DNA of 64,000 nucleotides from positions 5,270,001 to 5,334,000 of the forward strand of contig NC_083714.1 in NCBI RefSeq assembly GCF_033118175.1, in the 5' to 3' direction. The stretch comes from Dama dama. Lineage: Eukaryota > Chordata > Mammalia > Artiodactyla > Cervidae. The notes under the pieces are model-generated. The model saw nothing but the letters and a program-made list of their open reading frames with translations, did no database searches and was not told the origin of the DNA. Below, in pieces: positions 31,911 through 44,742 of the stretch (its first letter is position 1; every line of letters begins with the position of its first letter). The position numbers were made by a program, and so were the translations under genes.

Positions 31911-33394
31911 CTGGGGTGGGGGAGAAGGCAATTTTATTTTCTTGAATCTATCACAGGCTCCTAAATAATATATAAAGGCAAGACCAATGAACAAATTTTG
32001 GTTCCATCAGAGTAGCAGTGGTATAATAATACAACACACGAATCAAGTATTTTCAAACATAGTAGTAGAATTAAAATGATCTTTTCTGATATAACTCACA
32101 TCCACTTGAATTCCACTGTTTTTTTTTTTTTTATTGGTAAACAGCAGTGGGGTTGTTTCTCTTCACTGGGAAGTGAGCAGACTAAGAACTATATAAGCCA
32201 CTCTACTGATAACATCATTGTCATAAGAATCACAAATTAACATAATTCCCTTGAGGTACGATTTTGTATTAAGTACATTTTTAGATTTTGCACATGGATT
32301 TATTTTTCATTATTAGGATGATTAAAAATAATAAAAAGCATGAGTAGACTCTATATCTATACCACCTATGAGCAAGAATGTTGCCATGAACCTTTCAGTG
32401 GATGCCACTAATTGTAATTATTCAATTGTAAGTAACACAGTAAAAATACGAGTCCTATAAAGATGTATTCACTTTTTAATTATGATATTATAATTGTAAA
32501 TTATGCTATTTTAATGGTGTATGTTTGCTCACATTACTATATTCCAAAAATAGGTTTACTATCAAATTTAGGTTCACTGCATTGTCAGTCATTTTGTTTT
32601 GATTTAAATTATAACCTTCTAAGATCTTTAAGTAACTGATTTCATTACTTACATGCTTAGAAAAAAATATGGATTTTTTTTCTCTACAAATGTTGGGGAA
32701 AATTATGGTTATTAATGAATACAGTAAAGTGCTCAAATTACATTCACACACACAGATATTCCAACTTGATATAAAGCTGACATCTGCCACAGCTAAAATA
32801 TAAGGATTTTTAAAGCTGAAGTGCAATACTTGAGGTGATAGCACTTTTTGTCAAAGAGGTGGCAAAGTCCTCCAAATGTAACAAGTAATCAACAAAAATA
32901 ATCAGTAATCGATTAAAATAATATGAATGTAACAACTATCTACTTTTATAACTCAACCTAAATTCCTAGATCATGGAAGGAAGAGGAAGCTAGGCTGAGA
33001 AGCCAAGAATGTGCCAGCCTTGGATACCATGGATCCTGAACAAGAAGACACGCAAGGCGATAGCACAATTTCTAGGATAACATGAATAGATCTAGGGCTG
33101 CCCTTCTCGGTTAGGCAGGTCCAGCTGTCTAAGGCGGAAAGACCTTCAATAGAGGTCAAGGAGAATGGGAGTTGAGTCAGAGATACCTGCTCAGAGTTAC
33201 CTTTGAGCCTCTGTAAATGACAAGAGGATGAGGAGGAAATGCTGCTTTGCCCAGACACCAACTACCCCCAAAGGAAACCGTTCCTCCCAAACTCCTTCGA
33301 GCAGCAGCTCTGGAGCTTTTGGTTCAGGACTTCTTTACCCTCTTAAAAATGAAGACTCCAGAGAGCTCCTGTTTAGAGGGGTTTATAACTACCA
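31911..33394. other. VAMP7 intron, single-copy part
   Basis: Mostly A/T-rich intronic DNA with a T-run at about 32120-32141. No convincing repeat or gene; frames at 32506-32844 (-) and 32971-33261 (-) are unsupported. Confidence 0.5.
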
Positions 33395-33540
33395 ACCCCT
33401 GGAGAAGAGAATGGCAATCCACTGCAGTATTCTTGCCTGGAGAATTCCATGGACAGAGGAACCTGGTGGGCTACAGTCCATGGGGTCACAAAGACTTGGA
33501 CACGGCTGATTAACTCACACACACACACACACACACACAA
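33395..33540 (+). mobile_element. Bov-tA SINE 3-prime part with an (AC)n tail
   Basis: GGAGAAGAGAATGGCAATCC to TTGGACACGGCTGATTAAC, then an AC dinucleotide tract of about 26 bases at 33513-33539. The head is missing. Confidence 0.85.
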
Positions 33541-33743
33541 CTATCAACACTTACTATATTATAAATAAAATTTTTAAATATACCTATTACACATAAACAT
33601 AACTAACTACATTTCTGTGAAGTCTATTTTGTATGTCAACTTCGGGAGGCTACAATGTACTGTTACCCAAACACACACTAATCTAGGTGTTGCTGTATTC
33701 TGTAGATGTGATTCAAGCTCATAATCACTTGACTTTAAGTAAC

Positions 33744-33948
33744 TGGGCTTCTCTGGTGGCTCAGAAGGCAAAGAGTCTGCCTGCAGTGCAGGAGACCTGG
33801 GTTGAACCCATGGGCTGGGAAGATCCCCTGCAGAAGGAAATGGCAACCCACCCCAGTATTCTTGCCTGGAAAATCCCATGGACAGAGGAGCCTGGCAGGC
33901 TACCGTCCATAGGGTCACAGTCGGACCCAACTGAGCACCTTCACAACA
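33744..33948 (+). mobile_element. Bov-tA SINE
   Basis: Complete head (GGGCTTCTCTGGTGGCTCAG) and tail (CAACTGAGCACCTTCAC). Confidence 0.9.
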
Positions 33949-34129
33949 GCCTGCTCTGTGGATTTTGGACTTGCCTAGCCAGTTCCTGCCATTGCATAAA
34001 CTAATTCCCTGTGATATATCTTTTAATATATATTCAAAAAATTCAAGAAGAGAGAATATCTGTTAACAAGTATAAAAGTTCCATGAAAAAATGTTAAAAT
34101 ATAATAAGCATCCCTAGAAATTTAAAACA

Positions 34130-34326
34130 TGGCTTCCCTTGTGGCTCAGTTGGTAAAGAATCCACCTGCAATGTGGGAGACCTGGGTTTGATCCCTGGGT
34201 TGGAACAATTCCCTGGAGAAGGGAAAGGCTACCCACTCCAGTATTATGGCCTGGAGAATTCCATGGACTGTATAGTCCATGGGGCTGCAAAGAGTTGGAC
34301 ACAACTGAGTGACTTTCACTTCACTT
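34130..34326 (+). mobile_element. Bov-tA SINE
   Basis: GGCTTCCCTTGTGGCTCAGT to GAGTGACTTTCACTTCACTT; full length. Confidence 0.9.
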
Positions 34327-35009
34327 ACAAAAATAAACATTTTAAAATTAATCAATTAATTTTTTAAATGAAGACCTGGAGAGCAGAATGAACAGGGCTG
34401 GAAGAGTTAGCTGAATGATTCATCCAGAATGTGATACAAGAAAGGAGCTTAAACATATTAAAAAGGCTACCAAACATGCAGGATAGTTCAAAGTGATCCA
34501 ATATCTGTTTGTATTAGAGTTCCAAAAGGAGAACAGCATATAGACTATATTTACGCACTAGAGAACTATTGCATTATAGTAAGTAAATACTAGGAAATGG
34601 AACTCACCATGCATTAAAAAGTACTTCTCAGTACTTATTCCAGAAATTAAAGAAAAGTTAATTATTACTGCTTTCATTAATGTCATTCAATATATTAATA
34701 GTAAATGTAGTTTTATTATCAATTCATTGGGTGGAGAAATATCATTTCTTAAACTGAAATGCCTATTCCTGATTAAAAACGAAAACTTTTAGTACTCTAG
34801 ATATAAAAGGTTCTTTCACTTCACAATGAAAGTCTAATATGAATTCATAGTAAATATCACTCATAAATATTAGAAGCATTCCAATTAAAACCAGGAACTA
34901 AATAAAAATTCTCAGTGATACTGTAATTATTCAACACTGCTAGTAACTATGTGATAAGGTCAAGATTATTAACAGACAGCACTAATCTAATTAATTAACC
35001 TGAGATAAT
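34327..35009. other. VAMP7 intron, A/T-rich, nothing recognised
   Basis: Single-copy-looking A/T-rich DNA without a repeat or open frame I can name. Confidence 0.5.
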
Positions 35010-35165
35010 TAAGCTACAGCAGGAGTCAGTAAACTATAGCCTTCACGTGAGCTAAGAATGGTTTTTATAATTTTCAACATTTAAAAAAAAAAAAAAGAAT
35101 ATGTGACACAGACAGTATGTGACCTGCAAAGCCTGGACCTCACAGAACATTTGCTGACTCCTGAT
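35010..35165 (+). mobile_element. hAT-Charlie-type DNA transposon remnant
   Basis: Starts CAGGAGTCAGTAAACTATAG and ends AACATTTGCTGACTCCTG. The two ends are inverted relative to one another (CAGGAGTCAG with CTGACTCCTG), as terminal inverted repeats of a small hAT element. Family name tentative. Confidence 0.6.
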
Positions 35166-35204
35166 TTACAGCACACAGAGAATCAACTGACAAACTATTA
35201 CAAC

Positions 35205-35390
35205 TGATACCTGGTGCACTGGGAAGACCCAGAGGAATCGGGTGGAGAGGGAGGTGGGAGGGGGGATCGGGATGGGGAATACGTGTAACTCTATGGCTGA
35301 TTCATATCAATGTATGACAAAACCCACTGAAATGTTGTGAAGTAATTAGCCTCCAACTAATAAAAAAAATTAAAAAAAAAAAACATACAA
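35205..35390 (+). mobile_element. L1 3-prime end (ruminant type)
   Basis: CTGGTGCACTGGGAAGACCC to ATTAGCCTCCAACTAATAAA plus an A-rich tail; the ruminant L1 terminus. It lies about 310 bases downstream (in the VAMP7 sense) of the penultimate exon. Confidence 0.85.
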
Positions 35391-35703
35391 GGTTGCCAGA
35401 AACAAAAAGAGGAATTAGAAAAGAAAAAACAGAAACAAATAGATAAATAGAATTAACTAGAAAATAGAGAACATGGACTCAACTAGAAAATGTAATTTGA
35501 AAAGAATCCCATTTTAATAGTGAGAAAACCATGAAATAACCAGGAATATCATAGTAACTTCAGAGGAAAGTAAATGCCTAGTCATACATTTCACTATTAA
35601 AAGTTATGCGTAGCTCATTTCAGAGTGCTAATCATTGAGAAGGAATTCCAACACCTAATTTCTTAGAGACTGAAAGATAAAATCACTAAAGGACAAAACT
35701 TAC

Positions 35704-35796
35704 AACTGATATGATGATGATGATGATAGTGAGCTTGAGATTCTTCATGCACATGGCTCGGGCAAGATTTCTGCTGGTTGTTTTGAAGGTGACAGA
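35704..35796 (-). CDS. VAMP7: VAMP7 penultimate coding exon (linker and start of transmembrane anchor)
   Basis: 93 bases, 31 codons: SVTFKTTSRNLARAMCMKNL, then KLT and an isoleucine run ending ISV. Acceptor TTTTTCTAG and donor GTAAGT flank it. It covers the end of the SNARE motif, the basic juxtamembrane linker and the start of the hydrophobic anchor (about residues 168-198). The repeated ATC codons form a short ATC tract. Confidence 0.96.
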
Positions 35797-36364
35797 CTAG
35801 AAAAAAAAAAGCATGAATTGTTTGATCCCTGGCAATGACTACATGACGGATTTGCAATAATACCTACAAAACTTTTACTTTCAATAATTCTGTTCCAACG
35901 TTCTTTACACCTTCCCTCTCTTCACATGTAGACTGGCCACTTGTAATCTCTAGTTTCCCAAAGCAGGACTCTGCCATATATATGGTAAGCAGTAAGCCCA
36001 TTGTGAAGGGTTCCCTCCTTTTTCTTCTGCACTGTAGCAGTGCATGTAACAATGACCACTAGAAGTAGTTCTCCCTACTAGCAGAAAAGCCTTTTTCTCT
36101 TTATGCTTCCAATAAGAAAGTTTCTTTATGAGCCAGTTGGCTGGAAACACATTTGCCTATTCTGCCCCGTTTAATCCTGCTATTGTGAAGCATAAGAACT
36201 GTTTAATTCCCACAGGAAGATACGTATTTACTCATATCAGGGCCCAAACCCAAAGAACTTCACTCCTTCAGTTATCCATTTTCTTTTGCAGCATCAATTT
36301 CTCAATATATACCGAACCATTCCCACCAGGGCAAATGCAGTTTCTAACAAACAATAATCACTAA
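35797..36364. other. VAMP7 intron next to the penultimate exon
   Basis: Single-copy-looking DNA with no recognised element. Overlapping short - strand frames (35864-36150) are not supported. Confidence 0.45.
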
Positions 36365-36952
36365 TAATTCAGAAGTTCCACTCCTAGATATATACCCAAC
36401 AGAGAGGTATGTACAAGTTCAGCTAAAGACATATATAGAAATGCTTCCAACTGCATTATTTGTTTCATTTCAAAACTGGAAACAACCCAAATGCCTACCA
36501 ACTGTATTGTAAAGAATTTAACCTTGCCTGAAAAGGGATCTGACCTTTGCCCTCAGCTCCTGATAGACAACCTTTTCTTGCTTGGGAGCCATGGGCCCGC
36601 CAAATAGTAACTAGCTCAGTGCAGGGACTAGTCACTCCAGGAAGACCAACTCTATGATTTAGGATAGGGGTTTAGGTCAGACCTAGAGGAGCTTAGACTG
36701 GAGACTGAGATTAAGCAAGTAGGCAATCATAAGTCGATCATGCTTATGTAATGAAATTGCAATGAAAAATTAAACAACAAAGTCCTACTGTAGCACAGGG
36801 AACTATATTCAATATTCAATAATTAAACTGCAATGGAAAAGGATATGGAAAAGAACACATGTATATATACATATATGTATAACTGAATCACTTTGCTATA
36901 TACCAGAAACTAGCATAACACTGTATATAAATAAACTATGCTTCAAAAAAAA
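36365..36952 (+). mobile_element. Old L1 3-prime pieces
   Basis: 36365-36530 has late-ORF2 words (CCACTCCTAGATATATACCC, GAAACAACCCAAATGCC). 36765-36952 is an L1 tail (GTATAACTGAATCACTTTGC, then an A-rich end). Between them, 36530-36765 resembles part of an old LTR. Confidence 0.6.
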
Positions 36953-37790
36953 ACAACAACGAAACTGAGCAATGAAGCCTGGGCAAGCTTCCATGTTGTA
37001 CAATACCCTGCATATGTTGTGAAATAAATTTATTTGATGGCAAGATAGGAAAAATTTAAACATAAAACATTTTCTCAATACTTTGACTTCTTCCCTTCCC
37101 TCACTGTGCATTGTATATCTGCATTAGGCATCGACCAAATCTTCTCCATCAGCAAAATACCTGCTCAACCATAAAGACCAACATTCTACCAGCACCAACA
37201 AGACAACTTAAAGATAACATTCTTTCTTAATCTTGTAAGCGGCCACAATCTGGATTGTGTAAACTGTCAATAATACGTCATTTAATGTCCAGCCCTGTCT
37301 CAAAAAAACTTATAGAACTGTGCCTTGACTTCCAACGGGTGGAACAGTTCTCAGAACTTTCTGAGATGCTGTTCCCAGGTTATAATCCTCAAATTTGGCT
37401 CGAATAAAATTTTCAATTTCTTTGATCAACAGATTAATTTTCTGTTGACAGTGTCACCACACATCTATGCTGGGAGAGTAACAAGCCCACGGGGAGAGAA
37501 CAACAGAAACTCTGGGTTTGGTAACTCCCCTGAACTCCACCCCAATGTGCTTCTGCTCTTGGTTGAGCTTAATCTGTAACATTTGCCTGTAAAACACCAT
37601 AACTGTAGGAATAATAGTTTTCACAAAGCCCTTCTAGTGAGTTATCAAACCTGAGAGTGGTTTGGGGAATTAACAAACCTGCACTTGGTGTCAGAATTGA
37701 GGGCTGTTTAGGGACTGTGGCCTCTAAACTGTTTATAGTTGGTGAACTTCTCAGTTGCCTAAACTCTTTAGAATTACTCACAAAGTCACA
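36953..37790 (+). mobile_element. Old ERV (class III-like) LTR region
   Basis: Contains AGAACTGTGCCTTGACTTCC, GGTTATAATCCTCAAATTTG and CTCGAATAAAATTTTC (a poly(A)-like block). Around 37680 follows TTGGTGTCAGAATTGAGGG, similar to an ERVL-type primer-binding site. Strongly diverged; the exact element is uncertain. Confidence 0.45.
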
Positions 37791-37846
37791 ATAAAGAATT
37801 CAAGGAGGAGGAAGATAATATGAAGAAGTAGTAACAGTGAGCAATG

Positions 37847-38058
37847 AGCTTCCCTGATGGCTCAGTCAGGAAAGTATCTGCCTGCAATGCAGGATACGCA
37901 AGAGACATAGGTTTGATCCCTGGGTCAGGAAGATCCCCTAGAGGAGGAAACGGCAACCCACTCTAGTATTCTTGTGTGGACAGTCCCACAGACAGAGGAG
38001 CCTGGCAGGCTACAGACCACGGGGTCACAGAGTCGGACACAACTTAGTGACTACACCA
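37847..38058 (+). mobile_element. Bov-tA SINE
   Basis: GAGCTTCCCTGATGGCTCAG to CACAACTTAGTGACTACACC; full length, with a small internal duplication (GCAGGATACGCAAGAGAC). Confidence 0.88.
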
Positions 38059-38434
38059 CCACCAGTGAGCAGTAAAACTAATATAGGTTAAGTGATTCAA
38101 CGGATTGAAGATTTCTCCACAAGCCTCAGGTTCATATCTGAACACTAATAAGTCACCTACTTAAAACCAGTTCAACTAAACAGAACAATTGTTACGTCTT
38201 ACCAAAGTTTTCCATGGAGACAGGTAGGGGTGGGTATAAATAGAAAAGAACAAGAATATATTAAAAAAGAAAAAAAAAAAAAAACCCTGTGAAAATGACA
38301 AGGGCAAGCTGGCAAGCCCATGGCCTATCCACTCCATGTTGATGATTTCATTAGCAGCTGATGATGCCCTAAAATTGGGCAAAGGACTTGACTAATTTCT
38401 CCAAAGAAGATACACCAATAGCCAATAAGCACAT

Positions 38435-38549
38435 AGCTTCCCTGGTGGTTCAGATGGTAAAGAATCTGCCTGCAATGTAGTGACCCAGGAAGATCACTGG
38501 AGTTAGGAAGATCCCCTGGAGAAGGGAATGGCTATCCACTCCAGTATTC
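38435..38549 (+). mobile_element. Bov-tA SINE, 3-prime truncated
   Basis: Head present (GCTTCCCTGGTGGTTCAGAT), but it stops at CCACTCCAGTATTC and abuts BovB RT sequence directly. Confidence 0.8.
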
Positions 38550-40750
38550 AAATTGGGAAAGAAGTATGTGAAGGTCATATATTGTCACCCTGCTTCTTTA
38601 ACTTGTATGCAGAGCACATCATGCAAAATGTCAGGCTAAATGAATCACAAGCTGGAATCAAAACTGCTGGGGGAAATATCAATGACCTCAGATATGTAGA
38701 TGATTCTAATAGCAGAAAGGGAAGAGGAACCAAAAGCCTCTTGATGAGGGTGAAAGAGGAGAGTGAAAAGGCTGGCTTAAAACTCAACATTCCAAAACCT
38801 AAGATCATGGCATCTGGTCCCATCACTTCATGGCAAATATTAGCCTGGTGAAAAAGTAACTGCAGTTTCAGATTGTGAATTTTAAATCATTATAACTAGG
38901 CTTAAACACATTTTTATTAATCAAAATAGGAACCATTACAATCAACACATTTTTGCCATGTGAAATAAGCTTCTTTATTCCCGTGGCATAAAAATCTGTG
39001 CTTTGGGATTCACTGAATTCTTGGGAAGTATTTTCTGCCTCCTGCTGGTTGTGGAAGCATTTTCCCTGCAAAAAGTTGTCAAGATGCTTGAAGAACTGGT
39101 AGTCAGTTGATGAGAGGTCAGGTGTTGAATATGACTGATTAGGCAACGCTTCGTAACCCAGTTGATTCAATTTTTGAAACACTGATTGTGTGGCGTGTGG
39201 TTGGGCATTGTCATGAAGAAGAACCAGGCCCATCCTGTTGACCAATGCCGTGTGCAAGAGTTGCCAATTTTAGTGCATCTCATCGATTTGCTGAGCACAC
39301 TTCTCAGATGTAATGGTTTTCTTGGGATTCAGAAACCTGTAGTGGATCAGACAGGCAGTAGACCACCAAACAGTAACCAAGACCTTTTTTTTTTGGGGGG
39401 GGGTGCAAGTTTGGCTTTGGGAAGTGCTTTGGAGCTTATTCTCAGTCCAACCACTGAGATGTCCATCACCAGTTGTTGTATAAATCCACTTTTCATTGCA
39501 TGTCACAATCCAATCAAGAAGTGGTTCATTGTTGTAGTACAGAATAAGAGAAGACGACACTTCAAAACAATGATTTTTTTTTTTTATTTACGGGCAGTTC
39601 ATGAGGCACCTACTTATCAAATTTTTTCACCTTTCCAATTTGCCTCAAATGCCAAATGACCATAAAATGGTTGATGCTGAGTTCTTGGGCAACCTCTTGT
39701 GGTGTTTTAAGAGCATCAGCTTCAACAATGCTCTCAATCAGTCATTGTCAACTTCTGATAGCCAGCCACTGTGCTCCTCATCCTCAAGGCTCTTGTCTCT
39801 GCAAAACTTCTTGAACCACCACTGCATTGTATGTTCATTAGCAGTTCCTGGGCCAAATGCATTGTTGATGCTGTGAGTTGTCACTGCTGCTTTATGACTC
39901 ACTTTGAACTCGAATAAGAAAATTGCTCGAATTTGCTTTTTGTCCAACATCATTTCCCTAGACTAAAATAAATATAAAATAAATAGCAAGTAATAAGTCA
40001 TTAGCCAAAAAAAAAAAACAAAGAAATAAGTGTGCATTAAAATGATGTATAACATAACCACATTTACTTAAGAATGTATTCAGTATCAAACAGCAAAGTG
40101 CAACAATGTAAAACCATAAATACTTTTGCACCAACCTACTAGAAGGGGAAAAGTTGGAAACAGTGATAGATTTTATTTTCTTGGGCTCTAAAATCATTAC
40201 GGATGGTGACTGCAGCCATGAATTTAAAAGAGACCTGCTCCTTGGAAGGAAAGCTATGACAAATCTAGACAGCATATTAAGAAGCAGTGACATCACTTTG
40301 CCAACAACGGATCGTATAGTCAAAGCTATGGTTCTTCCAGTAGTCAGGTATGGGTGTGAGAGTTGAACCATAAAGAAGGCTGATTGCCAAAGAACTAATG
40401 CTTTCAAATTGTGGTATGGAGAAGACTCTTGAGAGTGCCTTGGACTGAAGGAGATCAAATCAGTCCATCCTAAAGGAAATCAGTCCTGAATATTCATTGG
40501 AAAGACTGATGCTGAAGCTGAAGCTCCAGCCACCTGATGCAAAGAGCAAACTCAATGAAAGAGACTCTGATGCTAGGAAAGATTGAAGGCAAAAGGAGAA
40601 GGGGGGTGACAGAGGATAATATGGTTGGATGGCATCATGGACCCAACGGAAATGAGTTTGAGCAAACTCTGGGAGATAGTGAAGGACAGGGAAGCCTGGC
40701 ATGATGCAGTCCATGGGGTCTCAAAGAGTCAGACACGACTTAGTGACGAT
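38550..40750 (+). mobile_element. BovB LINE fragment split by a mariner
   Basis: BovB RT to C-terminus at 38550-38839 (degenerate catalytic box RYVDDSN) and 40140-40750, with mariner DNA between. Removing the mariner and one TA restores the BovB order. The element is frame-broken. Confidence 0.88.
38840..40139 (-). mobile_element. Hsmar1-like mariner DNA transposon, inactivated
   Basis: A 1300-base element flanked by a TA duplication (38838-38839 and 40140-40141) with mariner terminal inverted repeats (TTAGCCTGGTGAAAAAGTA at one end; reversed GTAGGTTGGTGCAAAAGTA at the other). On the - strand it encodes pieces of a mariner transposase. The N-terminal DNA-binding part is at 39738-39953 (MMLDKKQIRAIFLFEF). 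The central part is at 39270-39560. The C-terminal catalytic part is at 38868-39257 (HDNAQPH, then a degraded YSPDLSPTDY-type motif). Frameshifts, stops and a T/G-run insertion near 39387-39406 make it a pseudogene. It is close to the element captured in human SETMAR. Confidence 0.9.
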
Positions 40751-40794
40751 ACAAAAACAAAAAGCACATGGCAAGATGATTAACATCACTAGTC

Positions 40795-41006
40795 ATTGTT
40801 GTTGTTTCAGTTGCCAAATCCTGTCTGACTCCGTCCCCATGAACTTTAGCCTGCCAGGCTCCTCTGTCCATGGGATTTCCCAGGCAAGAATACTAGAGTG
40901 CGTTGCCACTTCCTTCTCCAAGGGATCTTCCCAACCCAGGGATCAAACCTGTGTCTCCTGCATTTCAGGTGGATTCTTTACTGTTGAGCCACCAGGGGAA
41001 GCCCCA
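40795..41006 (-). mobile_element. Bov-tA SINE, antisense
   Basis: Reversed Bov-tA: TTGTTGTTTCAGTTGCCAAA to the head GAGCCACCAGGGGAAGCCC. Confidence 0.9.
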
Positions 41007-41875
41007 TTAGTCATTAGGGAAATGAAAATCAAAAACACAGTGATACCACTTCATACCAATGAGCATGGCTATAACAAAAATATGGAAAATAACAAGTGTT
41101 GGTGAAGATGTGGAAAAACTTGTATCCTTGTACATTGACAGTGCGACTATAAAATGGTGCAGCACTTAAGAAAAAAATGTTTGGTAGTCCCTCAAAAAGC
41201 TAAATACAGGATTACCATATGATCCAACAATTCCACTCCCCCAGAAATACCCAAAGTAACTGAAAGCAGGGACTTGAATGAATATTTGTAATGCCAGTGT
41301 TCATAGAAGCATTATTCACAAGAGCCCAAAGATGGAAATAACTCAATGGTCAATCAATAGATGAATGGATTAAAAAAAAAAAGTGGTATATCCATATGAT
41401 GGAATATTATTCAGGCATAAAAAGAAATTAAATTCTGATACATGCAACGATACGAATGAAACTTGAAAATATGATGCTAAGTGAAATAAGCAAGGCACAA
41501 AAGGACAAGTAACTATAGGATTCCAATTATAGGTGCCTAGAAAAGGAAATTAATAGAGACAGAAAGAGATAAGAGTTTATCAGGGGCTGAGGAGAGTAAG
41601 AATGGGAAGTAATTGGTTAACAGTTGCAGAATTTCTGTTTGGAACAATGACAAAGTTTTGTACATTGATAGCTATGATAGTTGCGCAACACTGTAAATGT
41701 AATTAATGTCACTGAATTATACACTAAAATAGTTAAAATGGGAAATTTATTATATATATTTCAAAATTAGAAAAATATAATATGCCGAAGCCCACTGAAC
41801 TGTATACTTTAAATGGGTCAACTGTATGGTCTGTGGTTTATTTATAAATAAAGAAATTTAAAAAGCTGTTAAAAA
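41007..41875 (+). mobile_element. Old L1 ORF2 end and 3-prime UTR
   Basis: Late-ORF2 words (ATGAAAATCAAAAACACAGT, ATGGAATATTATTCAGGCAT) then UTR. Open frames are lost. Confidence 0.8.
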
Positions 41876-44500
41876 ATCAAGAGGTGATAAAATGAAACTA
41901 TTTTTTTAAATACTTGAATAAAAAAAATAAAAAAGAGGAACAAAGAAGACGAAGCAAATAAAAACCAAAGCACAACATAGCTTACTTAAACCCAACTCTC
42001 CCAAATATTTACATTACATGTAAGTGGAATAAACATTTCAATTATAAGCACACTTTATATATTCAAGAACATAAAGGAAAGCTTGCAAATGTTTAAAGAG
42101 ATAACATAAAAAAGATCCTTGTAGAGACAAAAAATACATAAAATGGGAGTAACAGATTATAAACTGCAGAAGAAAAAGACAAGTAAACTCAAAGACATAG
42201 TAACAGAAACTATCCTAAATGAAACACAGAAAGAAAAAAGACCAAAAAATAATGAACAGAGCATCAGTGAGCTGTGGGACCTTCAAATAGTTTAATGTAC
42301 ATATAGTGAGACTACTAGAAGGAAAGAAAGACAGAAAAATATTCAAAGAAATAATAGCTGACTATTTTCATAATTTGATTAAAAACTACAAACTCACACT
42401 TCAACAAACCAAAAGCTAAAGAAACATGAAGAAAACTACACTAAAGTATATTATAATCAAATATCTTAAAACCAATGATAGAAAAATGTTAAAAGGACCC
42501 AGAGGGGAAAAAAGACACATTATATATGTAAAAGCATCAGTGGAATTTTTGCCAGAAACAACATAAAAGACAGGATGAAATATCCTTAAAATATTGAATG
42601 AAAAAATTAATGCAAAATTCTGTTCTGTGAAAATACCTTTTAAAAAAAGGAAATGAAAGACTTCAGATATACAAATACTGAAAGAATTCATTATTAGCAG
42701 ACCTACAATGCAAGAAATTTTGAAAGATGTCCTACAAGCAGAAAGAAAATATCACCAGACGGAAATCTGGACCTACAGAAAAGAATGAAGAGAGTTACCA
42801 GAAATATTAACTACATGGGTAAACAGAAGTGATGTTTTTTTAAAACTATTTAAATCTCTTTAAAAGATAATCAACTGCTTAAACAAATAAAACAACAGAA
42901 AGAGAAGGTGAGGGGAAGAAAGAATAGATGGTACAAACAGGAAACAAATAGTAACATGGTAGATTTTAAATCTTCCCACACAGAAAACTCCAGGCTGGGA
43001 CTGCCTCACATTTGAATTCTTCCAAATAACTAAGGAATAGATAATTTCAACAGTACTAGCACAAAAACTCTTTTGGAGGACAGAGAGATGCAGGTAACAC
43101 TTTTCAACCTGTTTGTTGGGGCCAGCATATCTCTGATACCAAAGCACCCAAATAAAAGTAAATGACATACCAACATCCCTCATGAACAAAGATGCAAAAT
43201 TCCTGAATAGGTCAATGGCAAATCCAGTAAGATATTATATAAAAAAGGATAATGGATCATGACCTTGCAGGAATGCAAGGCTGGTTTAACATTCAGAAAT
43301 AAATATTAATTTAGTAAGTTAAGTTCAATAATATTAACTGAATAAAAGAGAAAAACTATATAATTCTCTCAGTAGGTAGAGAAAAAATATTTGATAAAAT
43401 TCACGAATAAAACTTTCAAATGAGGAACTGAAAGAACTTCTTTCATCTGATAAAGTGTACCTATAAAAAATCTACAACATCATAACTGAAAATACTGAAT
43501 CTTTCCCCACAAGATGTGCTCCATGCAAGAATGTCTATTCTTATGACTTGTCTTCACTATCATGTAGGTTCTAGTCAGTGTAATAAGACAAGGAAAAGAA
43601 ATAGAAAGCAAGCATCTACCAAAAATGTTAGTAGAATAAGTGAATTTTGCAAAGTTGCAGGATATAAACCAGGTCAACATATAAAAATCAACTTCATTTC
43701 TATATACAAGAATAAATATTGGAAAACAAAATTTTAAATTTACAATAGTACACAAAACCATGAAATTCTCAAAGGTAAATTTCACAAAGTATGTGCAAGA
43801 CTTGTATACAAAAAACTAAAAAACACTGGTAAGAAAAATTAAAGAATATGGAAAGCAGAGATATGCCAGGTTTATGCATAGAAAGACTCAAAGCTGTCAA
43901 GATTCCCAAATTTCCCTAAATTGGCCTATTAAATGCAATCACAATCAAAGACACACTTTTTTAAAAAAAAAAAAAGGATGGAAAATAACAAGCTTATTCT
44001 GAAACATAAATGGAAATGCAAAGGACCTAAAATGGTGAAGACAATCCTGCAGAAGAACATAGGGAAGGACTTAGGGAATTCTATAAAGCCACAGTTAGCA
44101 ATACAGTGTGGTACTGGCATAAAGGCAGACAAACAGAACAATGGAACAAAATACAGAATTAAAGCCCAAAGAGAAGAATGGATAAACAAACTGTGGTTGG
44201 TAGATTTATACAAAGGAATATGTAGTACAAAAAATAAAAATAATAAATTATTACTGCACTCAACAACATGGACGAATCTCACAGGCATACTGGTGAGTGA
44301 AAGAGGCCAGACAGAAAAGAATATGTAACATATGATTCCATTTTTCTATACATTCTAAGAACAGGAAAAAACACTATCTAGGGTGATGTAAGTCAGAAAA
44401 ATGACCTCTGTTAGGGATTGTTAACTGGAAGAGGCATGAGGCAGCTTTCTGAGGTGTTGATGGTGTTTTATATCTTGATGTATGTCTTGATCTAGGTGGT
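41876..44500 (+). mobile_element. Old L1 ORF2 and 3-prime region
   Basis: A second old L1 in the same direction: from AATGGGAGTAACAGATTATA-type ORF2 start words through AACAAAGATGCAAAATTCCTG (about 43190) to a 3-prime end near 44500. The 131-codon frame at 43933-44328 is a surviving ORF2 piece. Confidence 0.75.
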
Positions 44501-44504
44501 GTTT

Positions 44505-44728
44505 GGGATTCCCTGGTGGCCCAGTCAGTAAAGAATCTGCCTGCAATGAGGGAGACCTGGGTTTGATCCCTGGGTTGGAAAGATCCCCTGGAGAAGGGAA
44601 AGGCTACCTACACCAGTATTCTGGCCTGGAGAATCCCCAAGGACAGAGGAGACTGGCGGGCTGCAATCCATGGTGTCACAAAGAGTCGGACATGACTGAG
44701 CAACTAAGCACAGCACAACAGAGGTGGT
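44505..44728 (+). mobile_element. Bov-tA SINE
   Basis: GGGATTCCCTGGTGGCCCAG to GACTGAGCAACTAAGCACAG; full length. Only about 15 bases separate it from an inverted Bov-tA. Confidence 0.9.
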
Positions 44729-44742
44729 ATTTACATGGGTGT

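Noticed and set aside
39387..39406. T/G-run in the mariner read as a possible programmed frameshift site
   Set aside because: It is more simply a decayed homopolymer in a dead transposase that has other stops and frameshifts.
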